Below are positions 15,533-24,517 of a DNA stretch of 64,000 bases, piece after piece. Each line of letters opens with the position of its first letter. The stretch's first letter is position 1. The DNA comes from Anaerostipes hadrus ATCC 29173 = JCM 17467 (lineage in GTDB: Bacteria; Bacillota; Clostridia; Lachnospirales; Lachnospiraceae), in assembly GCF_030296915.1 (NCBI RefSeq), contig NZ_AP028031.1:1669501-1733500 (forward strand), read 5' to 3'. Position numbers and translations under genes: made by a program. The notes below the pieces were generated by a model that was not told the origin of the DNA, ran no database searches, and was given only the letters and a program-made list of their open reading frames with translations.

Positions 15533-16900
15533 ATGCAGAACACGAATACAATAATTAAAAAACTAGATATGTACATTCCGGCAGCTAAGATTTTTCAAGT
15601 ACTGCCTTCCGAAGAAAATGCGATTTTTCTCGATTCTTCTCTTGTAAATGAGCTTGGTCACTATTCCATCATCGGCCGCAAACCTTATCTGAAGCTTGAA
15701 AAACGTGAAGATCGTTTTTATATTAATGATACAGAAGAAACCTCGATTTCTTTCGAAAATTATCTGAGATCTTATCTGGATAAACAGAAAACTGCGAATT
15801 CTTCCCACCTGCCACTTGCGTCAGGTGCACTTGGATATTTTTCTTACGAATATGGCCGTAGGCTCATGGGAATTCCATCTTCCCACAAAGACACAATCTC
15901 TATTCCAGATGCAGTACTCATATTTTACGATGCATTTATTATTGAAGATTGTCACAAAAAAGAGAGTTACCTCATTACCAATGGAATTACCGAACCTGCT
16001 GATATACTTTTAAAAAAATTGGAAGATGCCATTTTAAAAACAAGTGACAGTGAACCTGTAAAGCCTGTCAAAGAAAAATATCCGATCCAGGTTCATGCAA
16101 ACTTTGAAAAAGAGGATTACAAAAAATCAATCAGCGATATGATCCACTACATTTACGAAGGAGACATTTATATCGCCAACATGACACAGCAACTGACGAT
16201 TGAAAGCAAAAAAGCACCACAGGATGTATTTTACAATCTCCGTAAAAATAACCCTTCTCCCTTTGGCGGCTATTTGGATTTTGATCATTATCAGATTGTA
16301 TGTGCTTCACCGGAGCGTTTTCTAAAACTCACTGACGGTCATGTAGAGACAAGACCGATCAAAGGGACCCGCAAAAGAGGAGAAACCGAAAAAGAGGATC
16401 TGCGTTTGCGAAAGGAACTGGAAAACTCTGAAAAAGATAAAAGTGAACTTCTTATGATTGTCGATCTGGAACGAAATGATCTGAATAAAATCTGCAGAAG
16501 TGGCAGCGTGAAAGTAACTGATTTATTTACCATCGAAGAATACGCAACAGTCTTTCATCTCGTATCCAGGATTGAAGGTGATCTGGCGGACGAGAAAAAC
16601 TTTGCCGATCTTCTTATGGCGACATTTCCAGGTGGTTCTATTACTGGTGCACCAAAGTACCGCGCCATGGAAGTGATTGACGAACTGGAACATGGAAAGC
16701 GAAATCTTTACACCGGCTCGATTGGTTATCTTTCTCTGGATGGAAACTGTGATTTTAACATTGTCATCCGGACTGTCTTGCACGTGGATGGTCACTATCA
16801 CTTAGGTGTCGGCGGCGGCATTACAGCGGAATCGGAGACAGAATTTGAATACGAAGAAACATTGCAGAAGGCAAAAGCTATCCTTGATGCCCTGCAGTAA
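15533..16900 (+). CDS. pabB: Aminodeoxychorismate synthase component I
   Basis: A 455-residue chorismate-binding enzyme that makes 4-amino-4-deoxychorismate. The C-terminal catalytic domain (about 195-455) contains IYIANMTQQL, the nucleophile-lysine segment PIKGTRKRGE (the PIKGT wording separates PabB from TrpE, which has PIAGT), MIVDLERNDL and FPGGSITGAPK. The N-terminal part is the typical divergent support domain. It starts 15 bases after pabA and ends 31 bases before pabC. Confidence 0.94.
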   Translation: MQNTNTIIKKLDMYIPAAKIFQVLPSEENAIFLDSSLVNELGHYSIIGRKPYLKLEKREDRFYINDTEETSISFENYLRSYLDKQKTANSSHLPLASGALGYFSYEYGRRLMGIPSSHKDTISIPDAVLIFYDAFIIEDCHKKESYLITNGITEPADILLKKLEDAILKTSDSEPVKPVKEKYPIQVHANFEKEDYKKSISDMIHYIYEGDIYIANMTQQLTIESKKAPQDVFYNLRKNNPSPFGGYLDFDHYQIVCASPERFLKLTDGHVETRPIKGTRKRGETEKEDLRLRKELENSEKDKSELLMIVDLERNDLNKICRSGSVKVTDLFTIEEYATVFHLVSRIEGDLADEKNFADLLMATFPGGSITGAPKYRAMEVIDELEHGKRNLYTGSIGYLSLDGNCDFNIVIRTVLHVDGHYHLGVGGGITAESETEFEYEETLQKAKAILDALQ

Positions 16901-16931
16901 TATGGAAATGATAATACGAAAGGAAACTAAC

Positions 16932-17678
16932 ATGAATCTGCATATAGATGACGGAGTACAATTCGGACTGGGTGCCTTTGAGACGATCGCAGTGGAGAAA
17001 AACAAACCTGTTTTTCTTGAAAGACATTTACAAAGGCTTCAGCACGCAGCCGATGTATTTGATCTTGGAAATTTAGAAAACCGCCAGGTTACCGTAAATT
17101 CCATTGAAGATTATTTGAACAGTACTTATATTGAACATGGTGCACTGAAGATAATATTAACGAAAGAAAATGTCATTTTTTCTGACCGAAAATCACCTTA
17201 TACAAGTGCTCATTATGAAAATGGTTTTACTTCCGCAATAAGTAGCATAAGACGAAACGAAACATCCCCCTTCACGTTTCATAAAACGTTAAATTATGGC
17301 GATAATATTTTAGAAAAAAGAGCTGCCATAAATGCTGGCATCAATGAGAAAATCTTTCTGAACACGAAGGGTCAGATCTGTGAAGGCACAGTGAGCAACA
17401 TTTTCTTTGTAAAAGAAAAGAAACTCTATACGCCTACACTCTCCTGCGGCCTGCTACCGGGAATCCTTCGGGCATACATACTGGAAACTTATGATGTCAA
17501 AGAGACCATCCTTTATCCGGAAGATCTTGTGACATTTGATGAGTGCTTTCTGACGAATTCACTGATGGGGATTATGCCTCTTTTTCAGATTGAAAATGTG
17601 GCTTTTAAAGAACGAACGGTAACAAATCAGCTTCGTAAATCTTATCTGGAAATGTATGTCAACCACCCGGGGATGTAA
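16932..17678 (+). CDS. pabC: 4-amino-4-deoxychorismate lyase
   Basis: A 248-residue fold-type IV PLP enzyme that splits aminodeoxychorismate into p-aminobenzoate and pyruvate. I place the start at 16932 (MNLHIDDGVQFGLGAFETI) behind GAAAGGAAAC; a longer frame from 16806 overlaps pabB and is not supported. LFETI-like GAFETIAV, the RHLQRL segment, the PLP-lysine region HKTLNYGDN, CEGTVSNIFFV and LLPGILR are all in place. Branched-chain aminotransferases share the fold, but the linkage to pabA and pabB and the short length favour PabC. Confidence 0.9.
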   Translation: MNLHIDDGVQFGLGAFETIAVEKNKPVFLERHLQRLQHAADVFDLGNLENRQVTVNSIEDYLNSTYIEHGALKIILTKENVIFSDRKSPYTSAHYENGFTSAISSIRRNETSPFTFHKTLNYGDNILEKRAAINAGINEKIFLNTKGQICEGTVSNIFFVKEKKLYTPTLSCGLLPGILRAYILETYDVKETILYPEDLVTFDECFLTNSLMGIMPLFQIENVAFKERTVTNQLRKSYLEMYVNHPGM

Positions 17679-17741
17679 CCATAGGCATGCTGTACCGCAT
17701 GTAGATGCTTTTGCATCCAGCGAATGAGTACATTTAAACAT

Positions 17742-17774
17742 AAAAAAGCCTCCAATCCAAAGTTAGATTAGAGG
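17742..17774 (-). terminator. Leftward intrinsic terminator beside the pab operon
   Basis: On the minus strand CCTCTAATC pairs with GATTGGAGG, followed by CTTTTTT. It would stop transcripts coming from the IS200/IS605 remnant before they enter pabC in antisense. Confidence 0.65.
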
Positions 17775-17799
17775 ACGAAATTAATTTTCTGGTATTTTA

Positions 17800-17962
17800 T
17801 GTGACATGCTCCCACCACTTAAATCCCTGATTTTGAAGTGGGGGCTTCTTGCTCAATGGCTTTACTGAGCCAAGTATCTACAAGCTATCCTCGCGTGCTC
17901 CGCGATTCTTTTGCCCGGACACGGGCATGTTTTCTTATTATCCAATTGTCCGGATACGGACA
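17800..17962 (-). ncRNA. Right-end RNA (omega-RNA-like) of an IS200/IS605-type element
   Basis: Downstream of the tnpB remnant the minus strand holds a chain of hairpins: GTCCGTATCCGGAC, GCCCGTGTCCGGGC, a GGCTCAGTAAAGCCATTGAGC stem and a terminal CCCCCACTTC/TAAGTGGTGGG imperfect palindrome ending near GAGCATGTCAC. This is the layout of the right end of IS605-type elements, from which TnpB guide RNAs are made. Recognised by resemblance; its boundary and expression are unknown. Confidence 0.5.
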
Positions 17963-17964
17963 GT

Positions 17965-18297
17965 TTATGCTGTCAACATCCTTCTTACCTCTTCACGGAT
18001 GTTGATCGCTGCATTATGATCTCTGTCCATCTTATTTCCACACTCACAGTGATAGATATGCCTTTTCCAGATGAAGCTGGACATTTCCAGTGCCAGCGAA
18101 TCTACTTCTTTCAGAAATGGATATTCCCTTTTATACATGGCCGGTGTGTTTTTTAACATTTTCTTTGTCTTTTCATACTCTCGAATCTTATCATCAAGCA
18201 TCTGATTGTACAGAAAACGACAACAGCCAAATGTTTTGCCAAGAAGTATCTTCTGTTCTTCGGTCGGATAGATCCGGAAACGATATGCTATGTTCAA
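17965..18297 (-). pseudogene. tnpB: TnpB with a large internal deletion
   Basis: A 110-residue frame. The first 78 or so residues are a normal TnpB start (AYRFRIYPTEEQKILL, then FGCCRFLYNQML); it then jumps at SSFIWKRH directly to the end of the protein, HCECGNKMDRDHNAAINI, which is half of the zinc finger and the third RuvC motif. About two thirds of a usual 370-residue TnpB is gone, including the first two catalytic acids, yet the frame is kept open. The start is a TTG at 18297 that overlaps the tnpA stop. It cannot be a nuclease; a small RNA-binding product is conceivable. Confidence 0.65.
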
Positions 18298-18420
18298 TAC
18301 TTTTTCTCTCCCTGGGTTTCAATGTATTGACGGATCACTTCTACTGGAGTGCCTGCTACTGGCACTTTTATAAGCATTGATAAATTTACTAAGTTCTGTT
18401 CTCGGCTGCGCACGGAACAT
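18294..18420 (-). pseudogene. tnpA: tnpA (Y1 transposase) remnant with internal deletion
   Basis: Two fragments of an IS200/IS605 TnpA lie side by side: FRAQPRTELSKFINAYKSAS, from the middle of the protein, and GTPVEVIRQYIETQGEKKY, the C-terminus, joined out of frame near 18358. The N-terminal HUH motif is absent and so is the start. The second fragment ends at the TGA at 18294-18296. Confidence 0.6.
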
Positions 18421-18422
18421 TA

Positions 18423-19292
18423 TTACACTTCATTTTTAATACAAACATCCAATTTCTGATATGGTATCTCGATTCCTTCCTCATCAAATCGAATCTTAAT
18501 CTCTTCATTTAACGCCCATTTAGTTGCTACATAATCAGATGTTGAAACCCAGCATCTGATCCCCATCATGACAGAACTGTCTGCCAAACTGCTCACAAAA
18601 ATCTTAACTCCATCCTGATCAAGAATTCTTTTTTCATTTTTTGCTATGTCTGTAAGAATTCTTTTTACTTCTTTGATATCTGCATCATAAGAGATCCCAA
18701 CTTCAATATCGATCAGTCTTCGTTCCTGTTTTGTGTTGTTGATCAGATTTGAATTGCTTAATGTTCCGTTAGGAATGACGATCACTCGGTTATCAATTGT
18801 CTTAAGCTTTGTATAAAAAATATCCATCGCTGCAACTTCTCCTTCGCAGTCGGTTCCTGTTAATACGATGTAATCTCCTACCTGAAATGGTTTCAGGATT
18901 AATAGTAAAACTCCACCTGCTACATTAGAAAGTGTTCCTTGTAATGCTAAACCTACTGCTACACCTGCAGATCCTAATAATGCGATAAAAGAACTTACCT
19001 CTACCCCCATATGTGCAACTGCCATAAAGATTACAATACAACGCAATCCAATCCTTATGAAGGAGCAGGAAAATGAGATAACTCCATAATCGATCTCTGC
19101 CTTCTCAAGGGTTGTTTTTAACAATTTAATTAAGATCTTGATCAATTTAAATCCAATTGCAATGATCAAAAATGATACTATGACTTTTCCTATGATACTC
19201 ATTGCAATTTCCAGATATTTTTCTAAAAACTGATTCCAGTTAATCTTGCCCAAGTCCACTACTGCGAACATCGCTTGTATTTGTGCTAACAT
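18423..19292 (-). CDS. MscS-family mechanosensitive channel
   Basis: A 289-residue small-conductance channel that opens under membrane tension to release solutes. Three membrane helices (about residues 30-55, 70-95 and 98-128) are followed by the pore-lining TM3 with GSAGVAVGLALQGTLSN, the beta domain with PFQVGDYIVL and TVIPNG-like VIVIPNGTLSNS, and the alpha/beta vestibule domain. Length fits MscS of E. coli (286 residues). The gene has its own region between the asd terminator and the IS remnant, which begins right at its stop codon. Confidence 0.92.
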   Translation of the reverse strand: MLAQIQAMFAVVDLGKINWNQFLEKYLEIAMSIIGKVIVSFLIIAIGFKLIKILIKLLKTTLEKAEIDYGVISFSCSFIRIGLRCIVIFMAVAHMGVEVSSFIALLGSAGVAVGLALQGTLSNVAGGVLLLILKPFQVGDYIVLTGTDCEGEVAAMDIFYTKLKTIDNRVIVIPNGTLSNSNLINNTKQERRLIDIEVGISYDADIKEVKRILTDIAKNEKRILDQDGVKIFVSSLADSSVMMGIRCWVSTSDYVATKWALNEEIKIRFDEEGIEIPYQKLDVCIKNEV

Positions 19293-19350
19293 AAACTCTC
19301 CTCTTTTTTTCTTGTGTTTCTTTTGATATTCATTTTACACATATGCTTAA

Positions 19351-19384
19351 CATAAAAGAAACACGTATTTCTACGTGTTTCTTA
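19351..19384 (-). terminator. Intrinsic terminator after asd
   Basis: AAGAAACACGTA at 19356-19367 pairs perfectly with TACGTGTTTCTT at 19372-19383; on the minus strand a U-rich TTCTTTTATG follows. It ends the long amino-acid operon. Confidence 0.8.
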
Positions 19385-19415
19385 TCATAGCAAGTTTATC
19401 TATTCATTACAATAC

Positions 19416-20501
19416 TTATTTTTTTGTAATATATCCTTTTGCTTTTAATGTCTCAGCACATAAAACAGCTCCACCTGCTGCTCCACGAACTGTGTTATGA
19501 GAAAGTCCTACAAATTTGTAATCGTATACAGTATCTTCTCTTAAACGTCCAACAGAGATTCCCATTCCATTTTCGTAATCAACATCTTCTCTTACCTGTG
19601 GGCGGTTATCTTCTTCTAAGTACTGGATCATCTGTTTTGGAGCACTTGGAAGTTCTAATTCCTGTGGAAGTCCGCTGAAGTTTACTAATTTCTCGATCAA
19701 CTGTTCTTTTGTTGGTTTCTTCTTGAATTTAACGAAGACTGCTGCTGTATGTCCGTTTAATACTGGTACACGGATACACTGTGTTGTGATCACTGGTGTT
19801 TCAGCTTTCACGATCACACCGTCTTCAATATGTCCCCATAAACGAAGAGGCTCCTGTTCGCTCTTTTCTTCTTCTCCACCGATGTATGGAATGATGTTTC
19901 CTTCCATCTCTGGCCAATCTTTGAAAGTTTTTCCTGCTCCAGAAATTGCCTGATATGTTGTAGCAACAACTTCATATGGTTCAAATTCTTTCCATGCTGT
20001 TAAAACTGGTGCATAACTCTGGATAGAGCAGTTAGGTTTTACTGCTATGAAACCTTTTGTTGTTCCTAAACGTTTCTTCTGGCTTTCGATCACTTCGAAG
20101 TGTTCTGGGTTGATCTCAGGTACTACCATTGGTACATCTGGTGTCCAGCGGTGAGCACTGTTGTTAGATACAACTGGTGTTTCTGTTTTTGCATAGTCTT
20201 CTTCGATCTTTTTGATCTCGTCTTTAGACATATCTACTGCACTAAATACAAAATCTACGTGAGAAGCAACTTCTTCTACTTCATTGACGTTTTTTACGAT
20301 CATAGATTTTACTGCTTCTGGCATTGGAGTATCCATTTTCCAACGTCCACCAACTGCTTCTTCATATGTCTTTCCAGCAGAACGTGGGCTTGCTGCTAAT
20401 GTTGTAACTTCAAACCATGGATGATTCTCAAGTAATGAAATAAAACGCTGTCCAACCATTCCAGTTGCACCTAAAATACCAACTCTTAATTTTTCACTCA
20501 T
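19416..20501 (-). CDS. asd: Aspartate-semialdehyde dehydrogenase (archaeal/fungal-type)
   Basis: A 361-residue NADPH-dependent enzyme that reduces aspartyl phosphate to the semialdehyde, precursor of lysine, threonine and methionine. The start at 20501 (MSEKLRVGILGATGMVGQRF) carries the dinucleotide-binding GATGMVG and a good GGAGAG site; an in-frame ATG at 20618 lies inside serA. The catalytic cysteine is in VKPNCSIQSY and the histidine in LNGHTAAVFVK. The NSAHR and QAISGAGKTF wording belongs to the archaeal/fungal-type subclass rather than the enterobacterial one. It is the last gene of the serC-serA-asd end of the operon. Confidence 0.93.
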   Translation of the reverse strand: MSEKLRVGILGATGMVGQRFISLLENHPWFEVTTLAASPRSAGKTYEEAVGGRWKMDTPMPEAVKSMIVKNVNEVEEVASHVDFVFSAVDMSKDEIKKIEEDYAKTETPVVSNNSAHRWTPDVPMVVPEINPEHFEVIESQKKRLGTTKGFIAVKPNCSIQSYAPVLTAWKEFEPYEVVATTYQAISGAGKTFKDWPEMEGNIIPYIGGEEEKSEQEPLRLWGHIEDGVIVKAETPVITTQCIRVPVLNGHTAAVFVKFKKKPTKEQLIEKLVNFSGLPQELELPSAPKQMIQYLEEDNRPQVREDVDYENGMGISVGRLREDTVYDYKFVGLSHNTVRGAAGGAVLCAETLKAKGYITKK

Positions 20502-20511
20502 TTTTTCTCTC

Positions 20512-21675
20512 CTATAGTACACGAACACGAACGACTCCGTCGATCTGTTCCATTTTCTTGATTGTCTCTTCTGTTGGTGCTTTCTTTTCCATGTCAAACA
20601 TAGAATAAGCCCATTCACCTTTGGATTTATTCAACATATTGGAAATGTTATGTCCATCTGCTGCCAAGATCGCTGTTAACTGACCGATCATATTTGGAAG
20701 ATTCTTATGATGTACTGTAATACGAGCTGCTCCACTTGCTTCTCCAAGATCACAGTTTGGATAGTTTACTGAATTGACAATATTACCATTCTCTAAATAA
20801 TTCATCAACTGATCCACTGCCATCTCTGCACAGTTTTCTTCTGATTCCTCTGTAGATGCTCCTAAGTGTGGAATTGTGATCACTTTATCTACTCCAGCGA
20901 TTTCTGCACTTGGGAAATCTGTTACATAATGTTTTACTTTTCCTGATGCTAATCCTTCGATCACTGCCTGATTATCAACAAGTTCTCCTCTGGCGAAGTT
21001 TAATAATGTAACTCCGTCTTTCATCTTATCGATAGCTTCTTTGTTGATCATTCCTTTTGTAGAATCCATGTATGGAACGTGAATTGTAATATAATCACAT
21101 GTCTCAAATAATTCGTCAATGGAAGCGATATGTTTTACCATTCTTGATAAGCTCCATGCAGAACGTACGGATACGTATGGATCATATCCATAAACTTTCA
21201 TTCCAAGACGATTACAGATATTTGCTACTAAAACACCGATTGCTCCAAGTCCGATAACTCCGATACTTTTTCCTTTTAATTCGTTACCTGCATACTGTTT
21301 TTTCTGTTTCTCAACAAGTTTTGCAAGGTTCTCTTCGGATGCATTTTCCTTAACCCAGTTATATCCACCGATGATATCACGAGATGCAAGTAAAAGTCCT
21401 GCAACAACAAGTTCTTTTACACCATTAGCATTCGCTCCTGGTGTGTTGAATGCTACGATTCCCTTCTTTGCATATTCATCTAATGGAATATTGTTAACTC
21501 CTGCTCCAGCTCTTGCAACTGCAAGAAGGCTTTCTGGAACTGCAAGATCGTGCATAGCTGCACTTCTTACTAAAACTGCATCTGCTTTATCTAAGTCATC
21601 GATCACTTTAAAATCTTCTGTAAATAAATCTAGTCCTTTACTTGCGATCGGGTTTAAGCATTTTACTGTATACAT
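20512..21675 (-). CDS. serA: D-3-phosphoglycerate dehydrogenase
   Basis: A 387-residue NAD-dependent dehydrogenase that opens serine synthesis. The Rossmann motif GVIGLGAIGVLVA lies near residue 138, the catalytic arginine in NFARGEL, and the histidine in TIPHLGASTEESEEN. The C-terminal 70 residues form an ACT domain (ITVHHKNLPNMIGQLTAILA), the usual site for serine feedback. It lacks the intervening ASB domain of the longest forms. Nine bases after serC and ten before asd, so the three are clearly one transcript. Confidence 0.95.
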   Translation of the reverse strand: MYTVKCLNPIASKGLDLFTEDFKVIDDLDKADAVLVRSAAMHDLAVPESLLAVARAGAGVNNIPLDEYAKKGIVAFNTPGANANGVKELVVAGLLLASRDIIGGYNWVKENASEENLAKLVEKQKKQYAGNELKGKSIGVIGLGAIGVLVANICNRLGMKVYGYDPYVSVRSAWSLSRMVKHIASIDELFETCDYITIHVPYMDSTKGMINKEAIDKMKDGVTLLNFARGELVDNQAVIEGLASGKVKHYVTDFPSAEIAGVDKVITIPHLGASTEESEENCAEMAVDQLMNYLENGNIVNSVNYPNCDLGEASGAARITVHHKNLPNMIGQLTAILAADGHNISNMLNKSKGEWAYSMFDMEKKAPTEETIKKMEQIDGVVRVRVL

Positions 21676-21684
21676 GGCTCCTCC

Positions 21685-22767
21685 TTATTTGTTCTCTTCT
21701 TCAAACTTCTTCATAAATGCTACTAATTTCTCAACACCTTCTTTTGGCATTGCGTTATAAATACTTGCACGCATTCCACCAACTGTACGATGTCCTTTTA
21801 GGTTCTCAAATCCTGCTTCTTTTGCTTCAGCTACAAATTTGGCATCCAGATCTTTGTCTCCTGTTACAAATGGAACGTTCATTAAAGAGCGGTCTTCTTT
21901 CACAACTGTTCCTTTAAACATTTCACTCTGGTCTAAGAAATCATATAAGATCTTTGCTTTTTCTTCGTTACGTTTCTTCATTGCAGTAAGTCCACCCTGG
22001 TCCTTTAACCATTTGAAGACTTTTCCACAGATATAGATTCCGTAGCATGGAGGTGTGTTATACAGTGAATCTGCATCTGCCTGTGTTTTCCATTTTAACA
22101 TGGTTGGTGTTCCTTCTAACACATCATCTGTGATCAGATCTTCACGTACGATACAAACTACAACTCCTGCTGGTCCAACGTTTTTCTGTACTCCAAAATA
22201 GATCACTCCAAAGTCTTCTACATTAACTGGCTCAGATAAAATGCAGGAAGACATATCTGCAACAAGGATTTTACCTTTTGTATTTGGAATCTGCTGATAT
22301 TTTGTTCCATAGATCGTGTTGTTATAGCATACATATACATAATCTGCATCTTCTGATACAGGAAGGTCAGAACAATCTGGAATATATGTATATGTTTTAT
22401 CTTCTGATGAAGCTAAAATGTTTGCTTTTCCATATCTGGAAGCTTCCTGGTATGCTTTCTTTGCCCACTGTCCTGTGATGATGAAGTCTGCAACTTTGTT
22501 CTTCATCAAATTCATAGGGATCGCTGAAAACTGCTGGGATGCTCCACCCTGAAGGAATAATACTTTGTAATTATCAGGGATGTTCATTAATTCTCTTAAG
22601 TCTGCTTCTGCAGTTTTGATGATATCATCAAACATCTTGGATCTGTGGCTCATCTCCATAACGGACATTCCACATCCTCTGTAATCAAGCATTTCCTCTG
22701 CTGCTTCTTTTAACACTTCTTCCGGAAGTACTGCCGGTCCAGCTGAAAAGTTGTATACTCTTGCCAT
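21685..22767 (-). CDS. serC: Phosphoserine aminotransferase
   Basis: A 360-residue PLP enzyme converting 3-phosphohydroxypyruvate to phosphoserine with glutamate. Family signatures: RVYNFSAGPAVLPEEVL at the N-terminus, EMSHRSKMFDDI, QGGASQQFSAIPMNL and the PLP-lysine stretch IYFGVQKNVGPAGV. It is followed directly by serA. serB is not in the window. Length and start (good GGAGAG site) are normal. Confidence 0.96.
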   Translation of the reverse strand: MARVYNFSAGPAVLPEEVLKEAAEEMLDYRGCGMSVMEMSHRSKMFDDIIKTAEADLRELMNIPDNYKVLFLQGGASQQFSAIPMNLMKNKVADFIITGQWAKKAYQEASRYGKANILASSEDKTYTYIPDCSDLPVSEDADYVYVCYNNTIYGTKYQQIPNTKGKILVADMSSCILSEPVNVEDFGVIYFGVQKNVGPAGVVVCIVREDLITDDVLEGTPTMLKWKTQADADSLYNTPPCYGIYICGKVFKWLKDQGGLTAMKKRNEEKAKILYDFLDQSEMFKGTVVKEDRSLMNVPFVTGDKDLDAKFVAEAKEAGFENLKGHRTVGGMRASIYNAMPKEGVEKLVAFMKKFEEENK

Positions 22768-22803
22768 TTCTTTTCTCTCCTTTATATGAAAATAAATTAA
22801 AAA

Positions 22804-24495
22804 TTACCTTGCCTGCGCCTCAAGATCCGATTTATCAAATGCATCTTCAATAGAACCTCCTGGATTAACCATCGGCCATACTTTGTCATCTAAGTCAATA
22901 TGACAATCGAGAACTACTGGTTCTCCTGCATTTAAAGCTTCTTTGAATGCATCTTTGAATTGTTCGATATCCGTGATCTTCTTAGCTTGCACCCCAAGTC
23001 CTTCTGAAACTTTCACAAAGTCTACTTTGTCCTGAAGTGTTGTATACGAATATCTTTCTTCATAAAACAGATCTTGCCACTGTCTTACCATTCCTAACAC
23101 GCTGTTATTGATAATAACTTCGATCACTGGAATGTTGTATCGCGAGGCTGTCGCAAGCTCATTTAAATTCATACGGAAACATCCATCTCCTGCAATGTTT
23201 ACTACGATCTTATCTGGATTACCAACTTTGGCTCCAAGGCTGGCTCCAAGGCCGTATCCCATTGTTCCAAGACCACCAGATGTCAAGAATTTACGTGGTT
23301 TATCATATTTATAAAACTGAGCGGCCCACATCTGATGCTGTCCAACTTCCGTTGTAATGACTGCCTCACCTTTTGTAATATCATAAATCGCTTCCATGAT
23401 CTCAGGACATGTTAATCGTCCTTTATCATAAGTTAATGGATACTTTTCTTTATATTCTTTGACCGTATCAAGCCACTCTTTGTGTTCCTGGGCTTCTAAA
23501 CGGCGATTGATCACTGTTAATACTGCTTTTACATCTCCGATGATAGAAGCTGATACACAAATATTCTTGTTGATCTCGACTGGGTCAACATCAATCTGTA
23601 AAATCTTTGCATTCTTTGCAAATGTTTTTGGATTTCCTAAAACTCGGTCACTAAATCTTGTTCCGACTGCGATCAGAAGGTCACAGTGAGATACTCCAAG
23701 ATTTGATGCTTTTGTTCCGTGCATTCCAAGCATTCCACTATAGCGTTCATCCGTACCATTAAATGCTCCTTTTCCCATGAGGGTATCGCATACTGGTGCA
23801 TCTACTTTCTCTGCAAATTCTTTTAATTCATCTGCTGCATCAGAGATCACAGCTCCACCACCAACTAAGATATATGGTCGTTTTGCTTCTCTGATCATGC
23901 TGATCGCATTCTGGATATCTACTTCTTTGATATATTCACTGGAACGTATGATCTTCGCTGGTTTGTATTTTTCATATAGGGTCGTTGCTGCTGTCACATC
24001 TTTTGGAATATCGATCAAAACAGGCCCTGGTCTTCCTGTCTTTGCAATTCTAAACGCTCTTCGGATCGTGTCTGCAAGTTCTTCTATATTCTTTACAATA
24101 AAGTTATGCTTTGTGATCGGAATTGTGACTCCGGAAATATCAACTTCCTGGAAGCTGTCCTTTCCAAGAAGGCTGACTCCTACGTTACATGTGATCGCAA
24201 CAACTGGCACTGAATCCATATTCGCTGTTGCAAGTCCTGTAACGATATTTGTCGCTCCCGGTCCACTGGTTGCAAAGCACACTCCGACTTTTCCTGTAGA
24301 TCTTGCATATCCATCTGCTGCATGAGAAGCTCCCTGCTCATGAGATGTCAGGATATGTGTAAAATCCTTTTTCTGTTTATATAATTCATCATAAATGTTT
24401 AAGATTGCTCCGCCTGGATACCCAAAAACAGTATCCACGCCTTGCTCTTTCAAACATTCTAAAACAATCTGAGCACCTGTCAATTGTTTCATCAT
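22804..24495 (-). CDS. ilvB: Acetolactate synthase large subunit
   Basis: A 563-residue thiamine-diphosphate enzyme that condenses pyruvate to acetolactate or acetohydroxybutyrate. The catalytic glutamate lies in SHEQGASHAADGYAR near residue 54, the FAD/central domain follows, and the ThDP-binding GDGCFRMNLNELATA motif near residue 435 ends in VIINN. The small regulatory subunit ilvN is not adjacent in this window. It begins 22 bases after ilvD. A catabolic acetolactate synthase is less likely given the ilvD and leuB neighbours. Confidence 0.93.
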   Translation of the reverse strand: MMKQLTGAQIVLECLKEQGVDTVFGYPGGAILNIYDELYKQKKDFTHILTSHEQGASHAADGYARSTGKVGVCFATSGPGATNIVTGLATANMDSVPVVAITCNVGVSLLGKDSFQEVDISGVTIPITKHNFIVKNIEELADTIRRAFRIAKTGRPGPVLIDIPKDVTAATTLYEKYKPAKIIRSSEYIKEVDIQNAISMIREAKRPYILVGGGAVISDAADELKEFAEKVDAPVCDTLMGKGAFNGTDERYSGMLGMHGTKASNLGVSHCDLLIAVGTRFSDRVLGNPKTFAKNAKILQIDVDPVEINKNICVSASIIGDVKAVLTVINRRLEAQEHKEWLDTVKEYKEKYPLTYDKGRLTCPEIMEAIYDITKGEAVITTEVGQHQMWAAQFYKYDKPRKFLTSGGLGTMGYGLGASLGAKVGNPDKIVVNIAGDGCFRMNLNELATASRYNIPVIEVIINNSVLGMVRQWQDLFYEERYSYTTLQDKVDFVKVSEGLGVQAKKITDIEQFKDAFKEALNAGEPVVLDCHIDLDDKVWPMVNPGGSIEDAFDKSDLEAQAR

Positions 24496-24517
24496 TTGAT
24501 CCTCTTTTCTTACTTAA

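Larger units (their letters stand above)
17800..18420 (-). mobile_element. Internally deleted IS200/IS605-family element
   Basis: The order tnpA remnant, tnpB remnant, structured right end is intact, but both genes have lost their middle parts, leaving about 620 bases instead of roughly 1.7-2 kb. The left end is missing: recognisable tnpA sequence begins within a few bases of the mscS stop codon at 18423. The element can no longer make its own transposase. Confidence 0.65.

Noticed and set aside
16806..16931. Longer start for pabC
   Set aside because: The extension lies within pabB in another frame and has no binding site; the ATG at 16932 has one.
19416..20618. Longer start for asd at 20618
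   Set aside because: The first 39 residues are antisense-free but overlap serA codons in another frame and do not resemble the family; the ATG at 20501 has a good site.
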